Source of the DNA: Streptomyces sp. NRRL B-3428
GTDB taxonomy: Bacteria; Actinomycetota; Actinomycetes; Streptomycetales; Streptomycetaceae
DNA: 64,000 bases
Direction: 5' to 3'
Assembly (NCBI GenBank): GCA_000721375.1
Contig: JOGW01000002.1
Coordinates: 1 to 64,000 of the forward strand
Part shown: positions 50,031 to 59,020 of the stretch, piece after piece
Numbering within the stretch: the first letter of the stretch is position 1
Layout of the letters: the number at the start of each line of letters is the position of its first letter
The notes under the pieces: generated by a model
What the model saw: the letters and a program-made list of their open reading frames with translations, nothing else
Database searches by the model: none
What the model was told of the DNA's origin: nothing
Program-made: the position numbers and the translations under genes

Positions 50031-53000
50031 TTGAACGGACTGGAAGTTGCTCTCGCCAAACTGGCCGGAACCGTGGTGTCGACGGTGGCCAGATCGCTGC
50101 TCACCAGACCCCCGGGCGCGGGCCTCACCGACGCCCCGGTCCGTCGCCGCCCGCTTCCCCGGCAGCGGCCCGGCACGGCGGACACCGCCCGGCTCACCGC
50201 CGTCCTTTCGGGGCGCCTCGCCTCCGCACACCCCGGGCTGCCGGTACATGAACGGGTGGCAGCGGTCGACGCCGTACGGGACACCTTCGACGCGGCGGGC
50301 CCGATCGATCTTGACCGGGTGTTCGCCGTCCACCTGGACCCCGAGCTGCTGCTCGGCGAACTGCCCCGGGTGGACGCCTCGTTGAGCGCCGAGGCCCAGG
50401 CCCTCTACGAGGAGCTGCTACGGGTGTGCTGCGTGCACGCCGTGGAGCAGCTGACCGCCGATCCCTCGTTCGCGGCGCGGGCGGCGGTGGAGCAGACCCG
50501 CACCGCGGCGCGGACCAAGGAGCTGGTCGAGGAGTTGCAGGGGCCGCGCCCCGAGGCGGTGGCGCTCGCGTTCGAGCAGCGGTACGCGGACTACGTGGCG
50601 GCCACGCACGGGCGCCTCGAGCTGTTCGGGCTGACGCTTGGCGGCCAGGAGCGTACGGAATGGCCGCTGGACACGGCGTACATCTCGCTGTCGGTGAGCA
50701 GTGAGCACGCTTCGACCGCCTACCAGGAAGGCCTGGGCGCCCAGCGCACCACCTCTTCGAAGGTCCGGGCCGAGGAGGCCTTCGCCGCCGGCACCCGGCT
50801 GCTGCTGCGCGGGCCCGCCGGATCGGGCAAGTCCACGCTGGTGCAGTGGCTCGCTCTCAACGCCGCCCGGCAGAGCTTCGGTCCGGAACTGGCCGACTGG
50901 AACCGGTCCGTGCCGTTCCTGCTGCGGCTGCGGTCCTTCACCGCGTCCGGGACGCTGCCGATGCCGGAGGAGTTCCTCAGGGCGGCCGGAGTCCCGCTGC
51001 ACGGCGCCGCACCGGCCGGCTGGGTGGCCGAACTCCTCGCGAGCGGGCGGGCACTGGTCCTGGTGGACGGGGTCGACGAGGTGCCGATGCGGATGCGCAG
51101 CCGCACCGAGCAGTGGCTGAGGTCGCTGATCGCGGCCTTCCCGCAGGCCCGCTACGTGGTGACGGCCCGGCCCGCCGCGATGCCGGACGACTGGCTGGCC
51201 GGCCTCGGGTTCACCGCGCACTCGCTGCTGCCGATGGAGCGCGAGGACATCCGCGCGTTCGTGGCGCACTGGCACTCATCGGCCCGCGAGGCCTGCCCGG
51301 TGGGCCGCGAGCGCGAGCTCCTCGACACGTACGAGGCCGCACTCACCACCGTCCTGACCACCCGCCGCGACCTCGGACTGCTCGCGACCAACCCGCTGAT
51401 GTGCGCGCTGCTCTGCGCGCTGAACCGCGACCGGCGGATGCAGCTGCCGCGGGCCCGCAAGGAGCTCTACGACGCGGCGCTCGACATGCTGCTCGTACGC
51501 CGGGACGCCGAGCGGGAGATCACGGCGGTCGAAGGGGTGTCCCTGACCCGCGAGGAGCAGACCGCGCTCCTGCAGCGGCTCGCGTACTGGATGATCCGCA
51601 ACGGGCAGGCGGAGGCGGTTCGTTCGGACGTCGTCGACCTTGTCGACGAGTGGCTGGACGCGATGCCCCAGGTCCGGGCGCAGGGCGACCCCGGGCAGGT
51701 CTGCTCGCATCTGCTGATCCGCAGCGGGCTGTTGCGCGAACCGCTGCCGGGCTCGGTGGGGTTCGTGCACCGAACTTTCCAGGACTACCTGGGCGCGAAG
51801 GCCGCCGTGGAGGCGCGGGACTTCGGCGTCCTGGTGCGCAATGCACACGACGACACGTGGGACGACGTGGTGCGGATGGCGGTGGGGCACGCGCGCCTGG
51901 ACGAGCGGTCCCGGCTGCTGCGCGGGCTGTTGAGGCGGGCGGGGCAGGTGCGGCGCTATCACAACCGGCTCGTCCTGCTCGCCGCCGCTTCCCTGGAGCA
52001 CGCGCCCGAGCTGGATCCGGCGGTCCGTGCCGAGGTGGAGTCCTGTACGGAAGGGCTGCTGCCGCCGCGGTCCTTCAAGGAGGCCGAGCAGTTGGCGAAG
52101 GTGGGCCAGCTGGTGGCCGAGCTGCTTCCGGGGCCTTCGGACGATCTTGACGAGGACAGCGCGGCCGCGGTCGTCCGCACCGCCAAACTCGTCGGGGGCG
52201 ACGCGGCGCTGGCCGTGGTGGAGCGCTTCAAGGACGACCCCCGGTTCGCCGTCTGCCTGGAGGTCGCCACGGGCTGGGACGCCTTCCCCACCCAGGACTA
52301 CGTGGACACCGTGCTCCGCGACATGCCTCCGCCGCAGGCGTACTTGACGGTGAACACCTCCGACCAGGTGCGGGCGCTCCCGCAGCTTCCGCACATCAGG
52401 CGCGTCATCCTCAACGGTGACCACGGCATCCCGTCCGAGCTGCGGTCCTTCGCGCGCCTGGAGTGGCTCATGATGCGCGACAACGAAGCCCTGGACGACC
52501 TCGGCCCGCTGCGCGACCTCACGGATCTGCGGCTGCTGTGCCTGGACGACTGCCTGGGGGTCGAGGACCTCGGCCCGCTCGCCGGCACCGCACTCGAGAC
52601 CCTCTACCTGTACCGCCTGCGCCACGACCTTCCCCTGCGCACGCTGGGCGGTCTCACCTCCCTCGACCGGCTCGGCCTGGACTTCCCGTCCGATCTGGGT
52701 CGGGTGGGAGACCTGGAGATCGGCGAACAGCTCACTTCCCTGGGGCTGTTCAGGGCGGCGGGCGCGCTCACCCTCGACGGACTCGACCGCTGGCCCCGCC
52801 TCAACTGGCTGTCGCTGGCAGGCACCGCCCAGGTGACCGAGTTCGCCGCCAGGTACACACCGCCCGAGCTCGCCACCCTCCAAGTGCTCGATGCCGAATT
52901 CGACCCGGCCGACGCGGTACGCCATCAGGAACTCGGCACGCTGTGGCTCGGGAACTGCCGGCTCACGGGCGGTCTCGCCCCGCTGCGCGCGCTGCCGAAG

Positions 53001-53180
53001 CTGCGTCGTATGCGGCTCGGGAACTGTGTGGCGGACGGCGGCCCCGTCGACCTCACGCCGCTCGCCGACCTGGAGCACCTCACGATCACGGTCGAGGACG
53101 ACACCCCCGTACGCGGCACCGAGGGTTTCCCCGGGAAGCAGCTCGACCGGCGCAAGGCCACCCACGGCTATCTGGTCTGA
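50031..53180 (+). CDS. NACHT-domain STAND NTPase with leucine-rich repeats
   Basis: A 1049-residue protein. Residues 1-250 are a helical N-terminal domain. The NACHT NTPase has Walker A GPAGSGKST (261-269) and Walker B VLVDGVDEVP, with D346, D349 and E350. Winged-helix-type regions include ATNPLMCALLCALNR and FVHRTFQDYLGAKAAVE, typical of NACHT proteins. From about 770 on, short irregular LRR-like units occur (LEWLMMRDNEAL, LRLLCLDDC, LNWLSLAG). Bacterial NACHT proteins of this layout include antiphage sensors. The TTG start at 50031 follows GGGAGGAA. No separate effector gene is adjacent; the next gene is convergent with 8 nt between stops. Confidence 0.88.
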   Translation: MNGLEVALAKLAGTVVSTVARSLLTRPPGAGLTDAPVRRRPLPRQRPGTADTARLTAVLSGRLASAHPGLPVHERVAAVDAVRDTFDAAGPIDLDRVFAVHLDPELLLGELPRVDASLSAEAQALYEELLRVCCVHAVEQLTADPSFAARAAVEQTRTAARTKELVEELQGPRPEAVALAFEQRYADYVAATHGRLELFGLTLGGQERTEWPLDTAYISLSVSSEHASTAYQEGLGAQRTTSSKVRAEEAFAAGTRLLLRGPAGSGKSTLVQWLALNAARQSFGPELADWNRSVPFLLRLRSFTASGTLPMPEEFLRAAGVPLHGAAPAGWVAELLASGRALVLVDGVDEVPMRMRSRTEQWLRSLIAAFPQARYVVTARPAAMPDDWLAGLGFTAHSLLPMEREDIRAFVAHWHSSAREACPVGRERELLDTYEAALTTVLTTRRDLGLLATNPLMCALLCALNRDRRMQLPRARKELYDAALDMLLVRRDAEREITAVEGVSLTREEQTALLQRLAYWMIRNGQAEAVRSDVVDLVDEWLDAMPQVRAQGDPGQVCSHLLIRSGLLREPLPGSVGFVHRTFQDYLGAKAAVEARDFGVLVRNAHDDTWDDVVRMAVGHARLDERSRLLRGLLRRAGQVRRYHNRLVLLAAASLEHAPELDPAVRAEVESCTEGLLPPRSFKEAEQLAKVGQLVAELLPGPSDDLDEDSAAAVVRTAKLVGGDAALAVVERFKDDPRFAVCLEVATGWDAFPTQDYVDTVLRDMPPPQAYLTVNTSDQVRALPQLPHIRRVILNGDHGIPSELRSFARLEWLMMRDNEALDDLGPLRDLTDLRLLCLDDCLGVEDLGPLAGTALETLYLYRLRHDLPLRTLGGLTSLDRLGLDFPSDLGRVGDLEIGEQLTSLGLFRAAGALTLDGLDRWPRLNWLSLAGTAQVTEFAARYTPPELATLQVLDAEFDPADAVRHQELGTLWLGNCRLTGGLAPLRALPKLRRMRLGNCVADGGPVDLTPLADLEHLTITVEDDTPVRGTEGFPGKQLDRRKATHGYLV

Positions 53181-53188
53181 TCCGCCGG

Positions 53189-53908
53189 TCACACACCGAC
53201 GGCTCCCAGCAAGGACCCCGCCCCGTACGTCACCGCCATGGCCAACGCACCCCCGACCACATTGCGCACCACAGCGGGCCCCTTCGGCGCCGCGCCGAGC
53301 CGCGCGCTCCACCACCCCGTCAGGGACAGCGCGGCCAGCACGGCGCCCACTGTGACGTAGAGCCGCACGCCCGAGGGCGGCAGCACGATCGCCAACAGGG
53401 GCAGCAACGCCCCCACCGTGAAGGCGAGAAACGAAGCCCACGCCGCATGCCAAGGATTCATCAGCTCATCCGGGTCGATGCCAAGCTCCACCCGGGCGTG
53501 CGCCCGCAGCGCGTCCTTCTCCGTGAGCTGTTCGGCCGCCTCACGGGCCACCTCGTTACTGAGCCCGCGCGCCTCCAACAGCCCGACAAGTTCCTCCAGT
53601 TCGGCCGCCGGCTGCTCCTTCAGCTCACGCTTCTCCCTCGCGAGGGCCGCCTTCTCCGAGGCGCGCTGAGTCGATACGGAGACATACTCACCGGCGGCCA
53701 TCGACATGGAGCCGGCGAGCAGTCCCGCGAGACCCGCGGTGAGCAGAGTGGCCTGGTCGGAGGTGGCGCCCGCGACGCCGACGACGAGGCCCGCCGTGGA
53801 GACGATGCCGTCGTTGGCGCCGAGCACCGCGGCGCGCAGCCAGTTGAGGCGGGTGCTCATCCCCTGCTCGTGGGGTTCATGGACGGGTACGGTTCCGGGG
53901 TCGGTCAT
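53189..53908 (-). CDS. VIT1/CCC1-family iron/manganese transporter
   Basis: A 239-residue VIT family protein with five membrane helices. The first has LRAAVLGANDGIVSTAGLVVGVAG, the second SMSMAAGEYVSVSTQ, both diagnostic. The cytosolic helical loop EREKRELKEQPAAELEEL-type region carries metal-binding Glu residues. It would export or sequester divalent metal ions. Confidence 0.92.
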   Translation of the reverse strand: MTDPGTVPVHEPHEQGMSTRLNWLRAAVLGANDGIVSTAGLVVGVAGATSDQATLLTAGLAGLLAGSMSMAAGEYVSVSTQRASEKAALAREKRELKEQPAAELEELVGLLEARGLSNEVAREAAEQLTEKDALRAHARVELGIDPDELMNPWHAAWASFLAFTVGALLPLLAIVLPPSGVRLYVTVGAVLAALSLTGWWSARLGAAPKGPAVVRNVVGGALAMAVTYGAGSLLGAVGV

Positions 53909-53945
53909 GCCGGGAGGGTCTCAGAAACCTCCCGGCATCACCGGG

Positions 53946-55217
53946 TCACCACACGCGGACCTTGCCCCCTGGTGCGAAGACGGGTGAGGTCGCGTCCGCC
54001 GGCGGCTCCTTCAAGGGCTCGGACAGCTCCTCGACCGTCGGCCCGACCTTCGCCGCGATCGGGTCGAGGAAGTCCAGGTCGAAGCCGTAGACGCGGGCCG
54101 CGTTACCGCCGCACATCGCGGCGATCTCCGCGGGTTCGAGGCCGGCGTACGCGATCCGCAGGCCCTCCCTCGTATACGGATAAGTGCCCTCGTCGTGCGG
54201 ATAGTCGCTGCCCCACATGATCTTGTCGAGGCCGATCCGCTCGCGCAGCGGCACCTCGTGCGGGCGCATGAAGCTCGCGCCGACGAAGCAGTTGTCGCGC
54301 CACACCTCGGAGGGGCCCTTGCCCATGGAGGCCGCGAGGCCCTGGCCGAACTTGGACTCCGCCGTGTTGGCCTTGGGCCCGGCCGCCTTGGTCGCGGCCT
54401 TCACCAGGCGTGCGTGGTAGTAGTCGAGCATGTCCAGGACGCCGGGGATCCAGCCTGAGCCCTGTTCCGTCAGGACCAGCTTCAGGTCCGGGTGACGGCG
54501 GAAGGCTCCCCCGAAGATCATGTGCCACAGGGCGCGGTGCGAGAACCAGGTGGTCTCCACCATGAACACCGCGCGGGCGGCGGGTTCGTCGCCGAGCGGC
54601 GGCGAGGCGGAGCCCGCGTGGTGGTTGACGGGGATGCCCAGTTCGGCGCATGCGGTCCAGATCGGGTCGTACGTCTGGGAGTACAGCTCGGGCAGGCCCG
54701 AACCCGGTGGCGTACCGGGCAGGAGCAGTCCGCCGGTGAGGCCCGCTTCATGGGCCCAGCGGATCTCCTTGACCGCCTCGTCCACGTCGTTGAGCAGGAT
54801 CTGGAAGACACCCGCGCGCCGGCCGGGCGCCGCGGCGCAGAAGTCGGCGAGCCAGCGGTTGTGGGCGCGCAGGCCCGCCCAGCGCTGCTCGAACTCCTCG
54901 CGCGTGGGCGCCGGCGCCATCAGCGCCGCGGACGGGAAGAACGGCGGGATGGTGTTGGGGAACACCACCTCCGCGACGATCCCGTCCTCCTCCAGCTCGG
55001 CGACGCGGCGATCCGAGTTCCAGTTCTTGTCCGCGGTGTCGGCGAGCAGGTCCTCGTACGGATTGACGTAGGTGGCCGCCCAGGCGTCGAAGGTCTCGTG
55101 GTGCTTGGACTCCAAGTACGGCTTGTAGTCGAGGAGATCGGCGCCGGCGTGGCAGTCGGCGGAGATGATCGTGTAGCGGTCGGTCGGTGCGCTCGGCACG
55201 CTGCGGCTCTGGTTCAC
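53946..55217 (-). CDS. Amidohydrolase family protein (second of pair)
   Basis: A 423-residue amidohydrolase-2 (ACMSD-like) TIM barrel. The N-terminal metal motif is reduced to SADCHAG; later ligands are in VNHHAGS, VLTEQGSGWIP and MWGSDYPHDEGTYP with the catalytic Asp. It resembles decarboxylases or hydrolases in aromatic and lipid breakdown, but the reaction is unknown. It overlaps the upstream paralogue by 4 nt (55214-55217) and is the last gene of the operon. Confidence 0.88.
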   Translation of the reverse strand: MNQSRSVPSAPTDRYTIISADCHAGADLLDYKPYLESKHHETFDAWAATYVNPYEDLLADTADKNWNSDRRVAELEEDGIVAEVVFPNTIPPFFPSAALMAPAPTREEFEQRWAGLRAHNRWLADFCAAAPGRRAGVFQILLNDVDEAVKEIRWAHEAGLTGGLLLPGTPPGSGLPELYSQTYDPIWTACAELGIPVNHHAGSASPPLGDEPAARAVFMVETTWFSHRALWHMIFGGAFRRHPDLKLVLTEQGSGWIPGVLDMLDYYHARLVKAATKAAGPKANTAESKFGQGLAASMGKGPSEVWRDNCFVGASFMRPHEVPLRERIGLDKIMWGSDYPHDEGTYPYTREGLRIAYAGLEPAEIAAMCGGNAARVYGFDLDFLDPIAAKVGPTVEELSEPLKEPPADATSPVFAPGGKVRVW

Positions 55218-56509
55218 GGGTTCACCCCCAGGACGGGAAAGTCGTTGCCGGTGATCCAGTGCCGGCCCACTTCGCGCGAGCGCGCCCAGGAGGCCTCGAC
55301 GGCGGCCTGGTCATCGGACTGGCCGAGGTCGGCCGGGGTCGGACCGATACGTCGGGCGATCGGCGCGAGCTTGTCGGTGTCGAAGCCGAAGACCTCGGCG
55401 GCCGCGAGACCGAGCATGCGCCGGGTCTCGGCCACCGGGATGTCGTGGAAGGTGTTCTTGAGCCAGTTGCGGGTGTTGGGCCAAGTCCCTTCCGGGTGCG
55501 GGAAGTCGGAGCCCCACAGGATGTTGTCGACGCCTATCTCGTAGCGCTGGGCGAGTTCACGCCGCTTGGTGTTGGTCGCGCAGATGAACACCTGGCGGTC
55601 GAGGTACTCGCTCGGCGGCCGCTTCAGCGCGGAGAACGGCGAGAGCTTCTTGCCGCCGTGCGCCCCGAGGTAGAGGCGGTCCATGAACCACAGGAGGTTC
55701 GGCAGCCACCAGCAACCCGACTCCGCCACACCGAACTTGAGGCCCGGGTGCCGCTCGAAGACCCCCGACCAGATCAGGAAGTGCAGGGGCCGCGCGGGCC
55801 ACCAGGTCACCTCGCTGACGTAGATGCCGAGGTGATCGCCGTACTCATGGCGCGGCGCCGCGCCCGAGTGTGTGACCAGCGGCATCTGTGCCTCGGCGGC
55901 CGCGGCCCAGATCGGCTCGTAACGCGGGTGGTGGTACGGCGGGTGGTCCACCCACATCGAGGGGATCATCAGCGCGCCGAGCCCGGACTCCTTGGCCCGG
56001 TGGATCTCGGCGACGACCTTGTCGGGCTCCGCGGTGATGGGCAACAAGGCCACACCGCAGTGCCGTTCGGGGTTCTGCGACACGAACTCGGCGAGCCAGC
56101 GGTTGTGCGCCTGTGCCCCCGCCATCCCCAGCTCGGGGTCCTGGTCGCCGGAGAGCCCGAGGCCCACGCCGAAGGGCGCGGCGGTCTGGCTGTCGACGGC
56201 GTCGGCGTCCGGGAAGACCACCTCGGCGGCCACCCCGTCACCGTCGAGCTCCTTCAGGCGCTGGGCGACGTCCCAGCCGCCCCGCAGCCCTTCCTCGTTG
56301 TCGGCGAACCACTTGTCGGCGAAGGCCTCGTTGCGGATGCCCATCCGGGTCGCCTCCTCACGGCGCCGGTCGCGGCCCGCGAGGAATTCGTCGAACTCCC
56401 GGTGGAAGCGGGAGTCCAGATAGGGCCGGTACTCCTCGGTCGGCAGCCCTGCATGGCAGTCCGAGGAAATGATCAGGTACGGATCCTGCGGATCGGTCAC
56501 GACGTGCAC
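55214..56509 (-). CDS. Amidohydrolase family protein (first of pair)
   Basis: A 431-residue paralogue of the next gene, sharing ISSDCHAGLPTEEYRPYLDS, VTHSGAAP, FGVAESGCWWLP and LWGSDFPHPEGTWP. Two such paralogues with coupled translation suggest a heteromer or two successive steps. The GTG at 56509 is listed; the GTG at 56498 (VTDPQDPYLIISS) has AAAGG at better spacing and may be the true start. It follows the SDR by 21 nt. Confidence 0.88.
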   Translation of the reverse strand: MHVVTDPQDPYLIISSDCHAGLPTEEYRPYLDSRFHREFDEFLAGRDRRREEATRMGIRNEAFADKWFADNEEGLRGGWDVAQRLKELDGDGVAAEVVFPDADAVDSQTAAPFGVGLGLSGDQDPELGMAGAQAHNRWLAEFVSQNPERHCGVALLPITAEPDKVVAEIHRAKESGLGALMIPSMWVDHPPYHHPRYEPIWAAAAEAQMPLVTHSGAAPRHEYGDHLGIYVSEVTWWPARPLHFLIWSGVFERHPGLKFGVAESGCWWLPNLLWFMDRLYLGAHGGKKLSPFSALKRPPSEYLDRQVFICATNTKRRELAQRYEIGVDNILWGSDFPHPEGTWPNTRNWLKNTFHDIPVAETRRMLGLAAAEVFGFDTDKLAPIARRIGPTPADLGQSDDQAAVEASWARSREVGRHWITGNDFPVLGVNP

Positions 56510-56530
56510 CTTTCAGTCCTGTCAGCCCGG

Positions 56531-57415
56531 TCAGTCGAGGATGAAACTTTCGAGATACGCGGGGTTCGCACGGTCGAGCATCGACTGAGACCTCGCCTTG
56601 ATCTGCCGGTCGCTGTGCTCGCTGGCCGGAATCATCCAGAAGCTCCCGGCCTCGATGCACTCGGTCACGAACTCGGCGACCTCCTCCACCGGCGTGAACT
56701 GCACTTCCTGACCGGCGGCCTTCATCGCGGCCTCGAACTGGTCGAGACTGCGGTACGGCGACTTGCGCGGCCGCTCCTTGGCGTACCGCTCCGGCCGGTT
56801 GCGATGCGACTCCCACAGTCCGGTGCGCAGCATGTGCGGGCCCGGGAAGAGCACCGAGGCGCCGATCTGCGCGCCCTCCGCCTTGAGGTGCGCGTACAGC
56901 GACTCGGTCATCGTGACGACCGCAGCCTTGGTCACCGCGTACACCGAGGCGGTGGGCAGCGGGGCGATACCTCCGTCACCGGAGGACGTGTTGACCACAT
57001 GGCCCGGCTGTCCGCTCTCGATCATCCGCGGCACGAAGGCCTGGATGCCGTGGAAGACACCCCAGACGTTGACCGAGAAGGCCCACTTCCAGTCGTTGGG
57101 CTCGTGCTGCCACATCCGGCCCTCGGCGCCCGAGCCGACGCCGGCGTTGTTGCAGAGGACGTTCACCTGGCCGTACGTGTCGTACGCGGCGTCGGCGAGC
57201 GCGAGTACGGAATCACGGTCCGATACGTCGACCACCTTGGCCGTGACGTCGGCGCCCTCCTCCCGCAGCGAGGCGGCGGCCTTCTCCAGGGCGCCCTCCT
57301 CCACGTCGGCGAGGACCACCTTGAGCCCGGCGTCCGCGAACCGCCGCGCCATCGCCAGGCCGATACCGCTCGCGGCGCCGGTGACGACGGCGACCTGTCC
57401 TGCTTCCAGCTTCAT
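56531..57415 (-). CDS. SDR-family NAD(P)-dependent oxidoreductase
   Basis: A 294-residue classical SDR: TGAASGIG near residues 12-19, LCNNAGVG, catalytic Ser in VNTSSGDGG, and YAVTKAAV with Tyr and Lys. A long C-terminal extension reaches KARSQSMLDRANPAYLESF. The ATG overlaps the stop of the upstream acetoacetate-decarboxylase-like gene by one base (TGATG), so it is co-translated. The substrate is probably a hydroxy or keto intermediate of the same pathway. Confidence 0.9.
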   Translation of the reverse strand: MKLEAGQVAVVTGAASGIGLAMARRFADAGLKVVLADVEEGALEKAAASLREEGADVTAKVVDVSDRDSVLALADAAYDTYGQVNVLCNNAGVGSGAEGRMWQHEPNDWKWAFSVNVWGVFHGIQAFVPRMIESGQPGHVVNTSSGDGGIAPLPTASVYAVTKAAVVTMTESLYAHLKAEGAQIGASVLFPGPHMLRTGLWESHRNRPERYAKERPRKSPYRSLDQFEAAMKAAGQEVQFTPVEEVAEFVTECIEAGSFWMIPASEHSDRQIKARSQSMLDRANPAYLESFILD

Positions 57416-58224
57416 CAGGCGCTGCCCTTCTCACTGCCCTCTGGGGGGCCGTCGAGGATCTGCTGCGGGTCGTCGTAACGCTGATGGATGTACGGCAACA
57501 GGGCCTGGGCGCTGACCCGTTCGACGACCTTGCCCTTCTGGTCGGTGGTCTTCTCACCGATGGTGATCTCCACGATCGTGCGTACGGGAAGATCCGCGAT
57601 CGGGTCGAACATCGACTCCCGCAGGACCACATCCCCCGTGATCCGCTCCAGCTTGCGCACCTTCTCGTTACGCGTGCAGTGCACGAGCACCGGATCGGCG
57701 TCGAAGCCCGAACCGTCCACCGCGGGCAGGAACTTGAAGTAGAAGTCGGTCTTCACCGTCGGCTCCGGGATCGGCAGCGCACCGTTGACCGCTCCGCGCA
57801 CCTCGACGAACGCGATGCCGTGCCGTGCCAGCTTGGCGTTGACGACGAGCCCGTCACGGTCGACGGTGACCTCGCCGAGCTTCTTCGGCTCGCCGAAGAC
57901 CTCACGGCCGCCGATCAGGGCCCGCTCGTGGGTCATCGGCATGACCAGCGGATACCAGCCCACGACCCCGTTGTGCTCGGCGGCCACCGCCACCGATCCC
58001 GCGCCCAGCGGGTAGCCGGGCAGATCGACCTTGCTGATGTTCGCCCGTACCAGCGGCTTCTCGGTGGGCTTGAGCGGCGGCGGGAGCACCGCGGCCACCG
58101 CGTCCGGATCGCTCTCCCAGACGGCCACCACACCGGTGGACCAGATGTCGGGGAGCTTGGAACTCTTCTCACGCGCGGCCTGGATCTCGGCTTCCGTGCG
58201 CGCGCCGTACCGTACTCGTGCCAT
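57415..58224 (-). CDS. Acetoacetate decarboxylase family protein
   Basis: A 269-residue ADC-fold protein. The Schiff-base lysine region is EPKKLGE with K114 and K115, matching the paired lysines of acetoacetate decarboxylase. Other blocks are GGREVFG and YPLVMPMTHERALIGG. Many family members act on larger keto-acids or as aldolase-dehydratases. It is the first gene of the operon and divergent from a TetR regulator, with the operator TGTAACACTGTTACA between them. Confidence 0.88.
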   Translation of the reverse strand: MARVRYGARTEAEIQAAREKSSKLPDIWSTGVVAVWESDPDAVAAVLPPPLKPTEKPLVRANISKVDLPGYPLGAGSVAVAAEHNGVVGWYPLVMPMTHERALIGGREVFGEPKKLGEVTVDRDGLVVNAKLARHGIAFVEVRGAVNGALPIPEPTVKTDFYFKFLPAVDGSGFDADPVLVHCTRNEKVRKLERITGDVVLRESMFDPIADLPVRTIVEITIGEKTTDQKGKVVERVSAQALLPYIHQRYDDPQQILDGPPEGSEKGSA

Positions 58225-58261
58225 GGCGTACCGCCCTTCGGTGGGGGTGTTCCAGCGAGTC

Positions 58262-58276
58262 TGTAACACTGTTACA
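58262..58276. promoter_or_regulatory. TetR-type operator (TGTAACACTGTTACA)
   Basis: A perfect 15-bp palindrome, TGTAAC-ACT-GTTACA with an odd centre, lies 38 nt upstream of the decarboxylase-like start and 27-54 nt upstream of the TetR starts. It is the only such palindrome in the divergent region. Confidence 0.8.
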
Positions 58277-58329
58277 CCGCCCGCGATGAAGGGTAAAGAG
58301 CCGTGCAGGAAACGGAAGTTGGGGACCCG

Positions 58330-58974
58330 ATGACCAACCAGAGCGATTCGCCGAAACGCGCACTCACCCGCGACGATGTGCTCGACGCCGCCGCGGCGAT
58401 GGTCAAGGAGGACGGTCCGCGCGCCCTGACCATGCGTAAGCTCGCCGCTCAGCTCGGCACGGCGGTCACCTCGATCTACTGGCATGTCGGCAATCGCGAG
58501 TCGCTGCTCGAAGCCCTCGTGGAGCGCACGGTCGCCGACCTCGGCGAGATCCGGCCGCAGGGCCGTACCCCAGCGGCCCGGATCGTCTCGGTCACCCGTG
58601 CGCTCCGCGCCCAGCTGCGCGGACATCCGCACCTTGTGGCGATGGTCCATGAACGAGGGCTCACGGAGCGGATGTTCCAGCCGGCCACCCAGGCCCTGGT
58701 GCACGAGGTGCACGCGGCCGGACTGCGCGGCTCAAGGGCCGCCGACGTCGTACGGTCCCTGCTCTTCCAGGTCGTGGGCTTCGTCCTCGTGGAGAGAAAC
58801 CGCGAACGCTCACCCGTGCAGTACCCCGGCGACGAGACCCTCTGGGACGCGGGCACCACCGAGCACGATCCGGCACTCGCCAAGGGCCTTGCCACGGCGC
58901 CCGATCCGGAGCGGCTCTTCCTGCTCTCCGTACGGGCCATGGTGGACGGCCTGTTGGGACAGCCGCCACAGTGA
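58330..58974 (+). CDS. TetR/AcrR-family transcriptional regulator
   Basis: A 214-residue regulator. The helix-turn-helix is TRDDVLDAAAAMVKEDGPRAL followed by TMRKLAAQLGTAVTSIYWHVGNRESLL in two adjacent blocks. The C-terminal ligand domain resembles TetR-C proteins with FQVVGFVLVERNR. It should repress the divergent amidohydrolase operon through the 15-bp palindrome. ATG 58330 is listed; GTG 58303 adds nine residues and has AAGGG upstream, so either may start the protein. Confidence 0.9.
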   Translation: MTNQSDSPKRALTRDDVLDAAAAMVKEDGPRALTMRKLAAQLGTAVTSIYWHVGNRESLLEALVERTVADLGEIRPQGRTPAARIVSVTRALRAQLRGHPHLVAMVHERGLTERMFQPATQALVHEVHAAGLRGSRAADVVRSLLFQVVGFVLVERNRERSPVQYPGDETLWDAGTTEHDPALAKGLATAPDPERLFLLSVRAMVDGLLGQPPQ

Positions 58975-59020
58975 GCCCGCGTGTCAGGAGTGTCAGTGCG
59001 GGGCCTTATCCTCATGAACC

